Positions 22,106 to 29,387 of a stretch of 34,975 nt of DNA are shown in pieces; position 1 is the stretch's first letter, and each line of letters begins with the position of its first letter. The notes under the pieces are model-generated. The model had not been told where the DNA came from. It worked only from the letters and a program-made list of their open reading frames with translations, and did not search any database. Source of the DNA: Microcaldota archaeon. GTDB taxonomy: Archaea; Micrarchaeota; Micrarchaeia; Burarchaeales; Fermentimicrarchaeaceae. The stretch lies in the NCBI GenBank assembly GCA_013425405.1, contig JACCLF010000029.1:1-34975 (forward strand), read 5' to 3'. Position numbers and translations under genes: made by a program.

Positions 22106-24097
22106 TTATTCATAAACCCTTCTGAATTGCGTGGTGATCTTGACCTCCCTTCCTATTTTTGAAAACTCCCTTTTGAATTTCTCCATTTCTTCCCTGGCGA
22201 CCTCCAGCCTCTCTCCTAGAGGCATGTCGTCTCTGGCAAAAATCTCAAAGAACTGCTTCTTAAAAAGCCGAGCAAAATTATGCTGCATGTCCAGGTATAC
22301 GGGGAAGTTGCCCTCAGCGTGAAAAATCCTGTCACCGACCATCCCCGAATTCTTTTCATCCACATAATGCTCACTGGTATAGGTGGTTCTCCTCCTCATT
22401 TCGCTTATGATCATACGCTCATCCTTCACTGGTATGCTCTTCACGAGATCTAATGCCCCCTCGCCCTCTTCATGAACCGGCAGAAATGGTTTGCCGCGTT
22501 CGTCGAACACAGTTGATTCCCATTTCGAACCCTTGTTGTAGTACTCTCCTATCATTTCCATTCCGGGCGGAGACGGAGCATCCTCCTTGGTGACATGATA
22601 CCTCCACTTCCCGTAACTCAAGAAGCACTGATTTCTGAGGTCGAATATTTCACTTTCAAGCTTGTTGAAAGTCTTCAGGAAAGCATCAAGCTGCTCACTA
22701 GTTTTTACAGCTTCAACCGCCTTAATGGCTGCTCTGGGTCCCAGCTTATCATCCAGCTTGAGCAGGGTGGGCATCTCATCAAGCCAGAGCCTAGCAGTGT
22801 CCTTGCCAGATTTGAAGATATGCAGCATGACAGTAGTTAAGGCGCCCAAGTCAGTCCAGTATTTTACGGCAGCCTCATTGGTTTTGTCAAGCTGGGGCTC
22901 CAGCTCGTCTTTTCCGAGACTCCACAGGCTGTTGTAAACATTCTGGAGCCCTTTTAACCGAGTTTGCGGCTCGCCATAATTTTCTTTGTGTTTTTCAAGG
23001 AGAATCTTTGATGTCTCAAGGGCAAGCTGCGTGTTCATTGAGCCAATGCGGGCAGACAGCTCCGGGGTCAGTCCGCCAGCTGCAAGCCCAACTATGGAAT
23101 ATGCCGTCTTAGACTCAGGCTCCAGCGTCTCAAACGATTTGCGCGTTATGGATGTCAGAGGTTGTTTGTTGTTTAGAACAGCCAGCAGCCATTCCTCCCC
23201 AGAATGTACATCATAATTCGGCCTGTAAGCCTTGTATCTTTCGTATACGCTGCCGTATTTCTTGCAGGCTTCGATGATTTCGTCCACTATTTTGTCAGTC
23301 TTGGCAAGCCCTTTTTCCGAGGCAATTTCGGCAGCTGCTTCAAAAGCACTAGCACCGCTTATTTTTGCCGTGCGCGGAATCTTCCAATTCTCCCTAAGTT
23401 CTCTGACATTTCTGGAGACCATGCCCAGGAATTTCTCTGTGTTTTCCCTGAACTCCGTTTGAATTTCCTCTCTCCTGAATTTTGATTCTAGCCCAGCGAC
23501 ATCCATCTCAAACGCATATTGCGGGCTGACTCTGTTTTCTGTTAGGATTTCAATGCTTCTGGCTATCTGCTTGGTCTGCTGTGGAGCATGTCTGCTTGCA
23601 AACAGGAAGGCGCGCTCAGATTCAATTCCCTTTGTTTTTAATTTTTCAATGCCCGTAAGCACCTGGTCGACCTGCTCCGGAGTGTGGCTACCTGCAAAGT
23701 AGACAGCGCTTTTCGGGTCAACCCCAACATCTATCAACTTCTTTGAGCCATTGTGGAAATTCTTTATTCCGTTGACAAGTGCGGTGAAGTTAAACTCAGC
23801 TTTGAGGTTTCTCGGAGACGCATCCCAGTAAATCTGGTAAATCTTTTCAAAAGCTTCAGGTGACCACTGGCAGAGCTGCGCAGTCTTTTTTATTACATCA
23901 ATTTTTTCTTCGCCAGGTATTTCACGGAGTGCCTTGTGGACCCACTTCTCATTCTCTGGGATGCCTATCTGGAAGGCGCCGTGCTTGCCTCGTATTTTAT
24001 TAAGAAGCTCCTTCTGCAGCTCAGCCTCCTCCTTAATGTGCAATTTGGTAAACTCCCCCTGGCGTGCATCCTTATCGTCTTTCTTGACATTCTCCAT
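22106..24097 (-). CDS. Unknown large helical-repeat protein with LCQWSPEA motif (663 aa)
   Basis: No known family is recognised. The motif TAQLCQWSPEAFEKIYQI near residues 78-95 is shared with the 424-aa neighbour. It is followed by about three repeats of ~33 residues: GIKNFHNGSKKLIDVGVDPK, GIEKLKTKGIESERAFLFAS and SIEILTENRVSPQYAFEM. Further helical sequence and a C-terminal domain with conserved-looking Trp, His and Arg (KWRYHVTKED, MQHNFARLFKKQFFE) follow. No signal peptide or membrane helix. The start MENVKKDD is favoured by GGTGG 5 nt upstream; an ATG at 24121 is open but lies only 10 nt from the TATA-like CTTTAAATATC. Confidence 0.75.
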   Translation of the reverse strand: MENVKKDDKDARQGEFTKLHIKEEAELQKELLNKIRGKHGAFQIGIPENEKWVHKALREIPGEEKIDVIKKTAQLCQWSPEAFEKIYQIYWDASPRNLKAEFNFTALVNGIKNFHNGSKKLIDVGVDPKSAVYFAGSHTPEQVDQVLTGIEKLKTKGIESERAFLFASRHAPQQTKQIARSIEILTENRVSPQYAFEMDVAGLESKFRREEIQTEFRENTEKFLGMVSRNVRELRENWKIPRTAKISGASAFEAAAEIASEKGLAKTDKIVDEIIEACKKYGSVYERYKAYRPNYDVHSGEEWLLAVLNNKQPLTSITRKSFETLEPESKTAYSIVGLAAGGLTPELSARIGSMNTQLALETSKILLEKHKENYGEPQTRLKGLQNVYNSLWSLGKDELEPQLDKTNEAAVKYWTDLGALTTVMLHIFKSGKDTARLWLDEMPTLLKLDDKLGPRAAIKAVEAVKTSEQLDAFLKTFNKLESEIFDLRNQCFLSYGKWRYHVTKEDAPSPPGMEMIGEYYNKGSKWESTVFDERGKPFLPVHEEGEGALDLVKSIPVKDERMIISEMRRRTTYTSEHYVDEKNSGMVGDRIFHAEGNFPVYLDMQHNFARLFKKQFFEIFARDDMPLGERLEVAREEMEKFKREFSKIGREVKITTQFRRVYE

Positions 24098-24188
24098 GAG
24101 TCCACCAGTAAGATTGCTCATTTTTGATATTTAAAGCAACGCTAGGAATTGCCTCTTTTTCCTGAAATCGCCTTCTGGCTTGACGTTT

Positions 24189-25202
24189 TCAGACTCTGAG
24201 TTTATCTATCTCCTCCCTGCTTATTGGCTTTACAGTTATCTTTCTTGAGAGTTTTGCAGAGCCGTAGTTTACGACGACTCTGTCCTTCTTGGCATCGGAG
24301 TAAGCTGCCGTTAGCTCAGCAGAAAGTCTTACTGCCTTCTCTGTTTTCTTGTTCTGGAGAATTGTTATCGGGCTCCCAAAGTTGGGAACATCAAATATGT
24401 AATCCGACCTGCCCTTCAATTTGAGGAGTATATTGTTCTCCCCTTCATTCCTGCCGACAATTATTTTGTTTTCTCCAAACCTGAAATGCCTGCCGACTTT
24501 CAGGAGCTGCATATCTTCCATGGTAACCTTTTTCTTGTGCTTGAACAGATCCCTGACTTTTTTTGCAAATTCCTTATCAGTTAGTAAGCATCCGCCACCG
24601 GAGGAAGGATAATCCTTTATCGCAAACTTCTCTGCAAGGGCAATCTGGGGCTTTCTGGTCCTTCCTTCTATGGCCAGCAGCTTGTCCCTGTTGACCCACC
24701 CCTTATTCTCAGCTTCAGTCTTCGGAAGCAGCTTCGCAGAGAGAGGCCTGAGCAGCTTGCCCTGCAGGCCTGCTTCCTTCTCTATAAGCTTCAAGGCTCT
24801 CATGTGCTGACTCATGGGCCTCTGGTTCAGCACTTCTCCGGTGATGATGAATTTGGCACCTATTTTTTTGGAATATGCCTTTGCTTTCTTCAAGGTGTAT
24901 ATCCTGCAGTCTATGCAGGGATTCATCCCAGAGCCGTAGCCGAATTTGGGCTTTCTTACAATCCCCAGGTATTCATTGCCTTTCTTCATCACCTTCAGCG
25001 GGATTTTGAATTTGTTGGAAACCTCAAGCGCGTAGCACCTGCCCTTATTGTCGCACATGCAGAATGGGGAGGTGAACTTCAATGCAGTTACATCTATCCC
25101 CTGGTTAAGCATGAGTTTCACTGCCAATGTTGAATCCAAGCCCCCTGAAAGCAGTGCGACCGCCTTTATTTTTCCCTTAGTTTTTTCCCGAGTCTTTGCC
25201 AT
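24189..25202 (-). CDS. PP-loop ATPase, thiouridine-synthase-like with C-terminal NFACT-R-like domain
   Basis: The 337-aa protein has the PP-loop motif LLSGGLDST (residues 17-25), typical of ATP-dependent tRNA thiolation enzymes (ThiI/MnmA/TtuA-like). Conserved Cys occur as CMC..C (48, 50, 56) and CIDC (96-99), which could bind a metal or Fe-S cluster or carry sulfur. The C-terminal part (LLKVGRHFRFGENKIIVGRN and onward) resembles the RNA-binding NFACT-R/DUF814-type domain seen fused to such enzymes. A tRNA-modifying role is therefore likely; the exact nucleotide is not known. GAGGTGA 8 nt upstream supports the ATG at 25202. Confidence 0.82.
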   Translation of the reverse strand: MAKTREKTKGKIKAVALLSGGLDSTLAVKLMLNQGIDVTALKFTSPFCMCDNKGRCYALEVSNKFKIPLKVMKKGNEYLGIVRKPKFGYGSGMNPCIDCRIYTLKKAKAYSKKIGAKFIITGEVLNQRPMSQHMRALKLIEKEAGLQGKLLRPLSAKLLPKTEAENKGWVNRDKLLAIEGRTRKPQIALAEKFAIKDYPSSGGGCLLTDKEFAKKVRDLFKHKKKVTMEDMQLLKVGRHFRFGENKIIVGRNEGENNILLKLKGRSDYIFDVPNFGSPITILQNKKTEKAVRLSAELTAAYSDAKKDRVVVNYGSAKLSRKITVKPISREEIDKLRV

Positions 25203-25427
25203 CCTGAATTCACCTCTGAACCTACAAGATTCCGTATAATGCCATCGCTTCCGGTACTTAACATGGAAGATTACTTGAAGCAGATATTTCGTTACTCAGT
25301 TGCTAGGCTGTTCACCTCTGATGCTGATAACTCTTTGTTCTAAAACCTTGTAGTTGAAATGTTTTTTTAACATTGTTTTTTCAGCCATTGCTTCCACTCC
25401 TGAAAAACAACTAAAAAAGAAAAGGGA
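25203..25427. other. Intergenic region without recognisable gene
   Basis: This 225-bp spacer between two minus-strand genes holds no frame with a convincing start and ribosome site, no tRNA and no clear hairpin. T-rich tracts near 25362-25381 could act as terminator for the upstream lipoprotein only on the opposite strand, so nothing firm is assigned. Confidence 0.5.
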
Positions 25428-26459
25428 TCAGGGGCATCTTACCGCGGTTACGCACCCCTGGTTGCCTCTCTCAAAATCTGCATTCTTTTGCTGCTCCCAG
25501 CAAGTTGCAAGAGCATCGACTATTTGTTGGGATACTTGACAGTCCGGTCCCTGGCTGTTCTTAATCTGCATTTCTGCCCTTTCTTTTAAACTCATGCACT
25601 TGTACTCGGTTATGCAGTTGTTGCTATCTCTTATACTCTCCACGCTTCCACCCTGCTGATTGCAAGTATTCCACTCCTGTTGCGTTAAGGTTTTAACTTT
25701 CCCAACGCTCTTTAGTTTCCAGTTAGGTCCACCCTCTCCTCCTTTTGGTTTGAGGTATACAATATATGGAAGTGGGTTAGTATCGGTTATGCGTGCAACA
25801 CAAGCAATCAATTGCTCTGAAGAGGTAGTTCCCCTTACGACAACACTGAACTCAGTACACGGAACAACTCCGCTTGTTGATTCACTAAGTTTAGTTATTG
25901 AAATATTTGATTCTGAGCCGAATACATTCACTTCCTTTAATATAATGGGTTCGGTAGAATTCCAAATCGGGTCATTCATGAAGTTCTTGCCGGCACTATT
26001 GAAAATATAGTTCATTAAAAGTAAGAAATCTATGTCAGCTGCCTGCGGTTTTGCAGTATCAAATGAAAGGTCAGACTCTTGCTGCCAGTTTGAAGCCACA
26101 ACATCTCCGTTATCAAGGTATACTGTGACCTTTGCATAAGGCTGTCCCCCACCGCCAACACCTTGCATGGTGGCTAATCCCAAAACTGAAGCTCTAGCAC
26201 TGCAATTTTTCTCATCCTCAAGCCAGTAGGTTATTTCGATGGTTTGGTTAACTAGTATCCCTCCTTGCATTGTCCCCTGCACCATCTCGTATACAATTTT
26301 CATTGGGAATGGAGAAGGTTTTGGAGGAGGAGTAACCGGCGGTGTTTGATTTGTGCTTGGCGGTTGTGCAGGAGGCTGTTGCTGTGGAGGTTGACCACCT
26401 CCTCCCGTGCAACCAAATAAAAGAAAAGCTAGAACCAAAATTGCTAAATATTTTTTCAT
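25428..26459 (-). CDS. Secreted lipoprotein with Pro-rich linker, unknown
   Basis: The 343-aa protein starts MKKYLAILVLAFLLFGCTGG, a Sec signal peptide with lipobox LFGC, so Cys17 is probably lipidated and the protein anchored outside the membrane. A Gly/Pro/Gln-rich linker follows (to about residue 50). The globular part has beta-type sequence (MKIVYEMVQGTM, AKVTVYLDNGDVV). The C-terminal ~80 residues hold six Cys in a small domain (WNTCNQQGGSVESI to VTAVRCP). Ligand or substrate unknown. GGTGG before the ATG supports the start. Confidence 0.82.
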   Translation of the reverse strand: MKKYLAILVLAFLLFGCTGGGGQPPQQQPPAQPPSTNQTPPVTPPPKPSPFPMKIVYEMVQGTMQGGILVNQTIEITYWLEDEKNCSARASVLGLATMQGVGGGGQPYAKVTVYLDNGDVVASNWQQESDLSFDTAKPQAADIDFLLLMNYIFNSAGKNFMNDPIWNSTEPIILKEVNVFGSESNISITKLSESTSGVVPCTEFSVVVRGTTSSEQLIACVARITDTNPLPYIVYLKPKGGEGGPNWKLKSVGKVKTLTQQEWNTCNQQGGSVESIRDSNNCITEYKCMSLKERAEMQIKNSQGPDCQVSQQIVDALATCWEQQKNADFERGNQGCVTAVRCP

Positions 26460-26526
26460 TTATACCACCGCTTTTTATATTCAATTTACAGGTATTTAAG
26501 ATTAACCATACATCTACAAGTCTCAA

Positions 26527-26544
26527 GCCAAAGCAAGGTTAATA
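26527..26544 (+). promoter_or_regulatory. Copy 1 of repeated promoter element (GCCAAAGCAAGGTTAATA)
   Basis: Identical over 18 bp to the copies at 29154 and 33262. On the + strand it is followed, about 40 nt later, by a strong ribosome site (GGGGTGATTGG) and an ATG at 26583, but only a 19-codon frame follows before it runs antisense into the coiled-coil gene. Confidence 0.5.
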
Positions 26545-26567
26545 CAGTTCAATTTTATTTCATAAAA

Positions 26568-27695
26568 TCAGGGGTGATTGGAATGCAAAAGTTCGAGGAG
26601 ATGTTCGATATCTCTCAACTCTGCCTCCAATTCCTTTTTTGAATATTTTGAAAGTTCTTCCTTTCTTTTTTCAATCTTTTTGTTTTTTTCATATTCTTCT
26701 CTATAAGAATATTTTTCTTTTCTCAACTGTCTTATTTGTTCAACAATCTCTTGTGCACCTTCGATCATTTCGGCATAAAAGTCCATGACTTTTTCGTTCT
26801 CATCATCCACTGCCAGGAAGGTCGTCTTCTCAAGTGAAAGAATTGTTTCAAATAAATTTTTGTTTCCCACCACTAATCTTCTGAATCTAGAAGTTTCAGG
26901 ACAGATATGTGAAAGCTTTTTTTCGCTGTATTCGAAGAACTCGCAAAGCTGATTAACATTGCATTTTCCAAATGCAGGATATTCAGAAAAGAACTCTTTT
27001 AACTCCGCCATTTCCTCTTTTCCAGGAAGAGCTTGGCAATAATCTTTCAGAGAATATTTTTCTATATCTTCAAGCAATTCTACTACCGGTTCTGAAAGGA
27101 GGGAATGAATATATGTTTCTCTAAGTTTTTCCAGTTTTTCCAGATTTTTCAATAGGTTCTCGTAGCTGAGGATCTTTCCCAAATCAACTGTTTCTTTTTC
27201 CAGCTCAGACATTTCTGCCAATATTTTTTCTATCCTGACCTGCTCTCTTTTGAGTATCCTGTCTTTTTCTTTCATTTCCTCTTCGGTTTTTTCGTATCTT
27301 TTGCTTAATTCGATGATTTCTTCAAAATACTCAAATTCTTTTTTTGCAGGATCCATCCTGTTATCTTTGATGAGTTTTGCAACTGACATAAACCTCTTTC
27401 CTGCATCTTCCGGGATGTTGCTCTTTTCAAACTCACTCGCCACCTCCATTACAAAATAATTTAATTCCTTGGAGAGTTTGATGCCTTTCTTGGAAATTTT
27501 TATCCGTGTGTTAAGGTCTGGATTCCACATGTTTTTTTCTTTCTCTCGCATTGATTCTATGTCTGCCATTAATTCTTTTAGCCGTTCCGAAAGTTTCACA
27601 ATAGCAGAAAGTTGGTTCTTTTCGATTTTTTCCATTCTTTTTTCTAAGCTATGGTGTATTCTTTTTAATTCGCATATCTCTTCCGCGCTAAGCAT
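26568..27695 (-). CDS. Coiled-coil protein, unknown (375 aa)
   Basis: Most of this Lys/Glu-rich protein is predicted coiled coil: residues ~5-60 (SLEKRMEKIEKNQLSAIVKL), ~125-200 (KRYEKTEEEMKEKDRILKRE) and ~320-375 (RKEKYSYREEYEKNKKIEKR). A more globular middle part carries three Cys (YCQALPGKEE, FGKCNVNQLCEFFEYSEKKL). No motif of a known enzyme is seen; SMC-like ATPase motifs are absent. Its DNA is more AT-rich than the housekeeping genes nearby. AGCAAAGATTAAATAG about 44 nt upstream is a plausible promoter. Confidence 0.7.
   Translation of the reverse strand: MLSAEEICELKRIHHSLEKRMEKIEKNQLSAIVKLSERLKELMADIESMREKEKNMWNPDLNTRIKISKKGIKLSKELNYFVMEVASEFEKSNIPEDAGKRFMSVAKLIKDNRMDPAKKEFEYFEEIIELSKRYEKTEEEMKEKDRILKREQVRIEKILAEMSELEKETVDLGKILSYENLLKNLEKLEKLRETYIHSLLSEPVVELLEDIEKYSLKDYCQALPGKEEMAELKEFFSEYPAFGKCNVNQLCEFFEYSEKKLSHICPETSRFRRLVVGNKNLFETILSLEKTTFLAVDDENEKVMDFYAEMIEGAQEIVEQIRQLRKEKYSYREEYEKNKKIEKRKEELSKYSKKELEAELRDIEHLLELLHSNHP
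26583..26642 (+). CDS. Possible 19-codon mini-ORF or 5' gene remnant
   Basis: The frame MQKFEEMFDISQLCLQFLF follows promoter copy 1 and a strong ribosome site GGGGTGATTGG. It lies antisense to the 3' end of the coiled-coil gene. It may be the start of a gene whose body was lost, or chance. Low confidence; reported because promoter and ribosome site are both well formed. Confidence 0.2.
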   Translation: MQKFEEMFDISQLCLQFLF

Positions 27696-27808
27696 CTGAT
27701 TCGCCTCAGCCCTCTTATTTTTTGACTTCTCCGTCTATTTAATCTTTGCTAAACTTTCGTAAGCGCTCAAGAATGCTTAAAGTAGTTCAACTCTCCTTCG
27801 TAAAAGTC

Positions 27809-27875
27809 GTTTTGCCTCGGACGCTGTAGACTCCAAGCAGTTGGCGAGGTCATTTATGGTACACACTTTCCTTGG
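27809..27875 (+). repeat. Intergenic repeat, copy 1
   Basis: The core 27815-27852 (CCTCGGACGCTG then GACTCCAAGC, ending GGCGAGGTCA) differs from copy 2 at one of 38 positions. Further similarity follows: TTTATG, then GTACACACTTTCCTTG. The core can fold as CCTCG/CGAGG enclosing CCAA/TTGG. The first 19 bases (GTTTTGCCTCGGACGCTGT) match copy 3 at all but one position. Confidence 0.65.
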
Positions 27876-27876
27876 A

Positions 27877-28548
27877 TTATCCAACCGGTTTTGGGGGCTG
27901 GTTTGGGGACTGCCCACCGCAGTATTGTACGTTTCTCAAGCAATTATCTTTGGTGTTGTTGTTGGCTATCTTGTTGCATAATGAGCTGTCGCATTGTGAA
28001 GAAGCAAGGTTCGAATAGCAACTGTCTTTGGGATTTAATGTTCTTATCTTCTCGCAAACAGTGGAATCCCCCACTTTTGATGCGTACTGCGAATAGCAAC
28101 TATCCTTAATGTACGTCTCAGTAATCTTATCACAAGCAGTTACATCATCCTTCTCTCGTGCATAATTGGAGTAGCAATTATTCTTCTGCGTTCCCGCTGC
28201 GTCGCAAATTGTTACATCGCTTTTGAGCAGCGCAAGGCCGGAATAGCAGTCCGCTCTCCTGGACTCGCTCAGTTTTCTGCATAGTGTTGCATTCCCCCTT
28301 TTGTAAGCCAGACCCATGTAACAATAATCTGAGAAAGGTATTCTATCAGACTCCGGCATCTCCTCGCAGGTTTTCATTTCGGGATCTGCCTGCTCGACTA
28401 CTTGCTGCGCAGGAGGGCATTGTGAGGCATTTACAACAATCGCTCCGTTGCTACATACATATTCTCTTTGAACCTGGCCGCCTGTCTGCGCGCAACCAGC
28501 TAGGAATAGAACTGCAACCAGGAGGAAAAGCGATAGATAGGTTCTCAT
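27877..28548 (-). CDS. Lipoprotein with six Cys-rich ~24-residue repeats
   Basis: The 223-aa protein begins MRTYLSLFLLVAVLFLAGCA, a lipoprotein signal peptide with lipobox LAGC. After a linker come six tandem units of about 24 residues of the form T-x-C-(x)n-D-CY-(x)2-A, for example TACDKITETYIKDSCYSQYA and TVCEKIRTLNPKDSCYSNLA. The paired Cys suggest disulfide-stabilised helical hairpins on the cell surface. AGGTGTTAG precedes the ATG, and TTTTAAATACC centred near 28580 is a probable TATA box. The gene is bracketed by two copies of an intergenic repeat (27.8 and 28.6 kb). Function unknown. Confidence 0.8.
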   Translation of the reverse strand: MRTYLSLFLLVAVLFLAGCAQTGGQVQREYVCSNGAIVVNASQCPPAQQVVEQADPEMKTCEEMPESDRIPFSDYCYMGLAYKRGNATLCRKLSESRRADCYSGLALLKSDVTICDAAGTQKNNCYSNYAREKDDVTACDKITETYIKDSCYSQYASKVGDSTVCEKIRTLNPKDSCYSNLASSQCDSSLCNKIANNNTKDNCLRNVQYCGGQSPNQPPKPVG

Positions 28549-28631
28549 ACTAACACCTGAAAATTATTAACATGCCGGTATTTAAAAGGTTATCTAGTCT
28601 GGGAATTAATATGCACTTGAAAGTTACAGAA

Positions 28632-28700
28632 CCTCGGACGCTGTAGACTCCAAGCGGTTGGCGAGGTCACTTACAGGATTCTGTACGCACTTTCCTTGAA
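28632..28700 (+). repeat. Intergenic repeat, copy 2
   Basis: The core 28632-28669 matches copy 1 except for one A/G difference that falls in the tetraloop of the CCAA/TTGG hairpin. The downstream part ends GTACGCACTTTCCTTG and carries about 9 extra bases (AGGATTCTG) relative to copy 1. ATTAATATGC about 25 nt upstream of the core is TATA-like and recurs before copy 3. Confidence 0.65.
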
Positions 28701-28714
28701 TATAATTTGTTTGG

Positions 28715-28731
28715 CAGGTATATATAAATAG
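28715..28731 (+). promoter_or_regulatory. TATA box before truncated hisI-hisE gene
   Basis: GGCAGGTATATATAAATAG is a strong TATA box. Expected transcription start is near 28748-28750, just upstream of the TTG at 28756. The in-frame stop TAG at 28729-28731 falls within it. Confidence 0.5.
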
Positions 28732-28755
28732 TGGGAAAGCTCTGGAAATGCGCAA

Positions 28756-29169
28756 TTGGTTGAGAATTTTTGTACTGATTGTGATGGGGATACTGTTCTT
28801 TTTAGAGTAAAACAAATAGGCAACGCTTGCCACACTGGGAATAGGACATGTTTTTTTAGAACATATGGCAGGGAGGAGTACATATCAGTAGACGAACTTT
28901 TCTCAGTGGTTCTCGACAGAAAGAGAAAACCAAGGATAGGATCTTATACTAATGAGTTGCTCAGGAATGAGGAGAAATTGCTCGGGAAAATAAGGGAGGA
29001 AAGCGATGAATTGATAGAAGCTGCTGAGCTGAAGGATAAGGATGAGGTAGTGTGGGAAGCATGCGATTTGTTGTATCACATGTTAGTCTTGCTTGCAAAG
29101 GAAGATGTAAGTTTGAAGGAAATTTATGCTGAATTGGGTAGACGATTCTATAAGCCAAAGCAAGGTTAA
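28756..29169 (+). CDS. hisE: Phosphoribosyl-ATP pyrophosphatase (HisE) fused to truncated HisI
   Basis: Residues ~65-132 form a complete HisE domain ([48 protein letters not shown]). HisE hydrolyses phosphoribosyl-ATP in histidine synthesis. The N-terminal ~37 residues are only the C-terminal end of HisI ([27 protein letters not shown]), keeping the DxDxD metal site and the Cys25/Cys32 pair but lacking about the first 70 residues. Homology continues upstream of the TTG start (WESSGNAQ) until an in-frame TAG at 28729, so the gene lost its 5' part. The stop codon lies inside the next promoter element. No other his gene is nearby. Confidence 0.82.
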   Translation: MVENFCTDCDGDTVLFRVKQIGNACHTGNRTCFFRTYGREEYISVDELFSVVLDRKRKPRIGSYTNELLRNEEKLLGKIREESDELIEAAELKDKDEVVWEACDLLYHMLVLLAKEDVSLKEIYAELGRRFYKPKQG

Positions 29170-29172
29170 TAT
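29154..29172 (+). promoter_or_regulatory. Copy 2 of repeated promoter element (GCCAAAGCAAGGTTAATAT)
   Basis: This element overlaps the last codons (KPKQG stop) of the hisE gene and is followed, about 40 nt later, by GGTGGTGAT and the ATG of the 37-aa acidic protein. CAAAGCAAG would occupy the BRE position and GTTAATATA the TATA position. Confidence 0.6.
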
Positions 29173-29211
29173 ATCCCTGCATAGTAACCTAGCTACTAAC
29201 TGGTGGTGATT

Positions 29212-29325
29212 ATGAAAAAACAAGTTGTAATCTGGGAATATGGTTTCAAAGCCGAACAAAACGATAAAACTGGGGAGGATGAGGAAGAGGAGGAGGATGC
29301 TGAGGAAGAGGAAGAAGATGATTAG
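29212..29325 (+). CDS. Small acidic protein (37 aa)
   Basis: ATG at 29212 follows a strong ribosome site GGTGGTGAT and promoter copy 2. The product starts MKKQVVIWEYGFKAEQNDKT and ends in a run of Glu/Asp, giving a highly acidic tail. It stands 62 bp before the RNB-family RNase gene, whose product has a strongly basic C-terminus, so the two may interact; that is inference. No homologue is recognised. Good start signals make it a likely real gene despite its size. Confidence 0.6.
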   Translation: MKKQVVIWEYGFKAEQNDKTGEDEEEEEDAEEEEEDD

Positions 29326-29387
29326 AAGCAAAAAACAATCTTGGATACTCTTCTTAAGAAAATATTGTTGAAGCTTAGGGTAAGAAA

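Noticed and set aside
26248-26540. Extra frames over the first lipoprotein gene on both strands
   Set aside because: They are low-complexity shadows of the Pro/Gly/Gln-rich linker.
27781-27980. Plus-strand frame through repeat copy 1 (contains FASDAVDSKQLAR)
   Set aside because: It has no start codon or ribosome site and runs antisense through the lipoprotein gene; the shared FASD[AT]V residues are explained by the DNA repeat.
27815-28669. CRISPR array from the repeated 38-bp element
   Set aside because: There are only two near-identical copies about 800 bp apart with a gene between; no regular spacers and no cas genes.
28748-28810. 20-codon hydrophobic frame starting ATG at 28748
   Set aside because: It overlaps the HisI-HisE frame, which has clear homology; the ATG near the predicted transcription start is probably chance.
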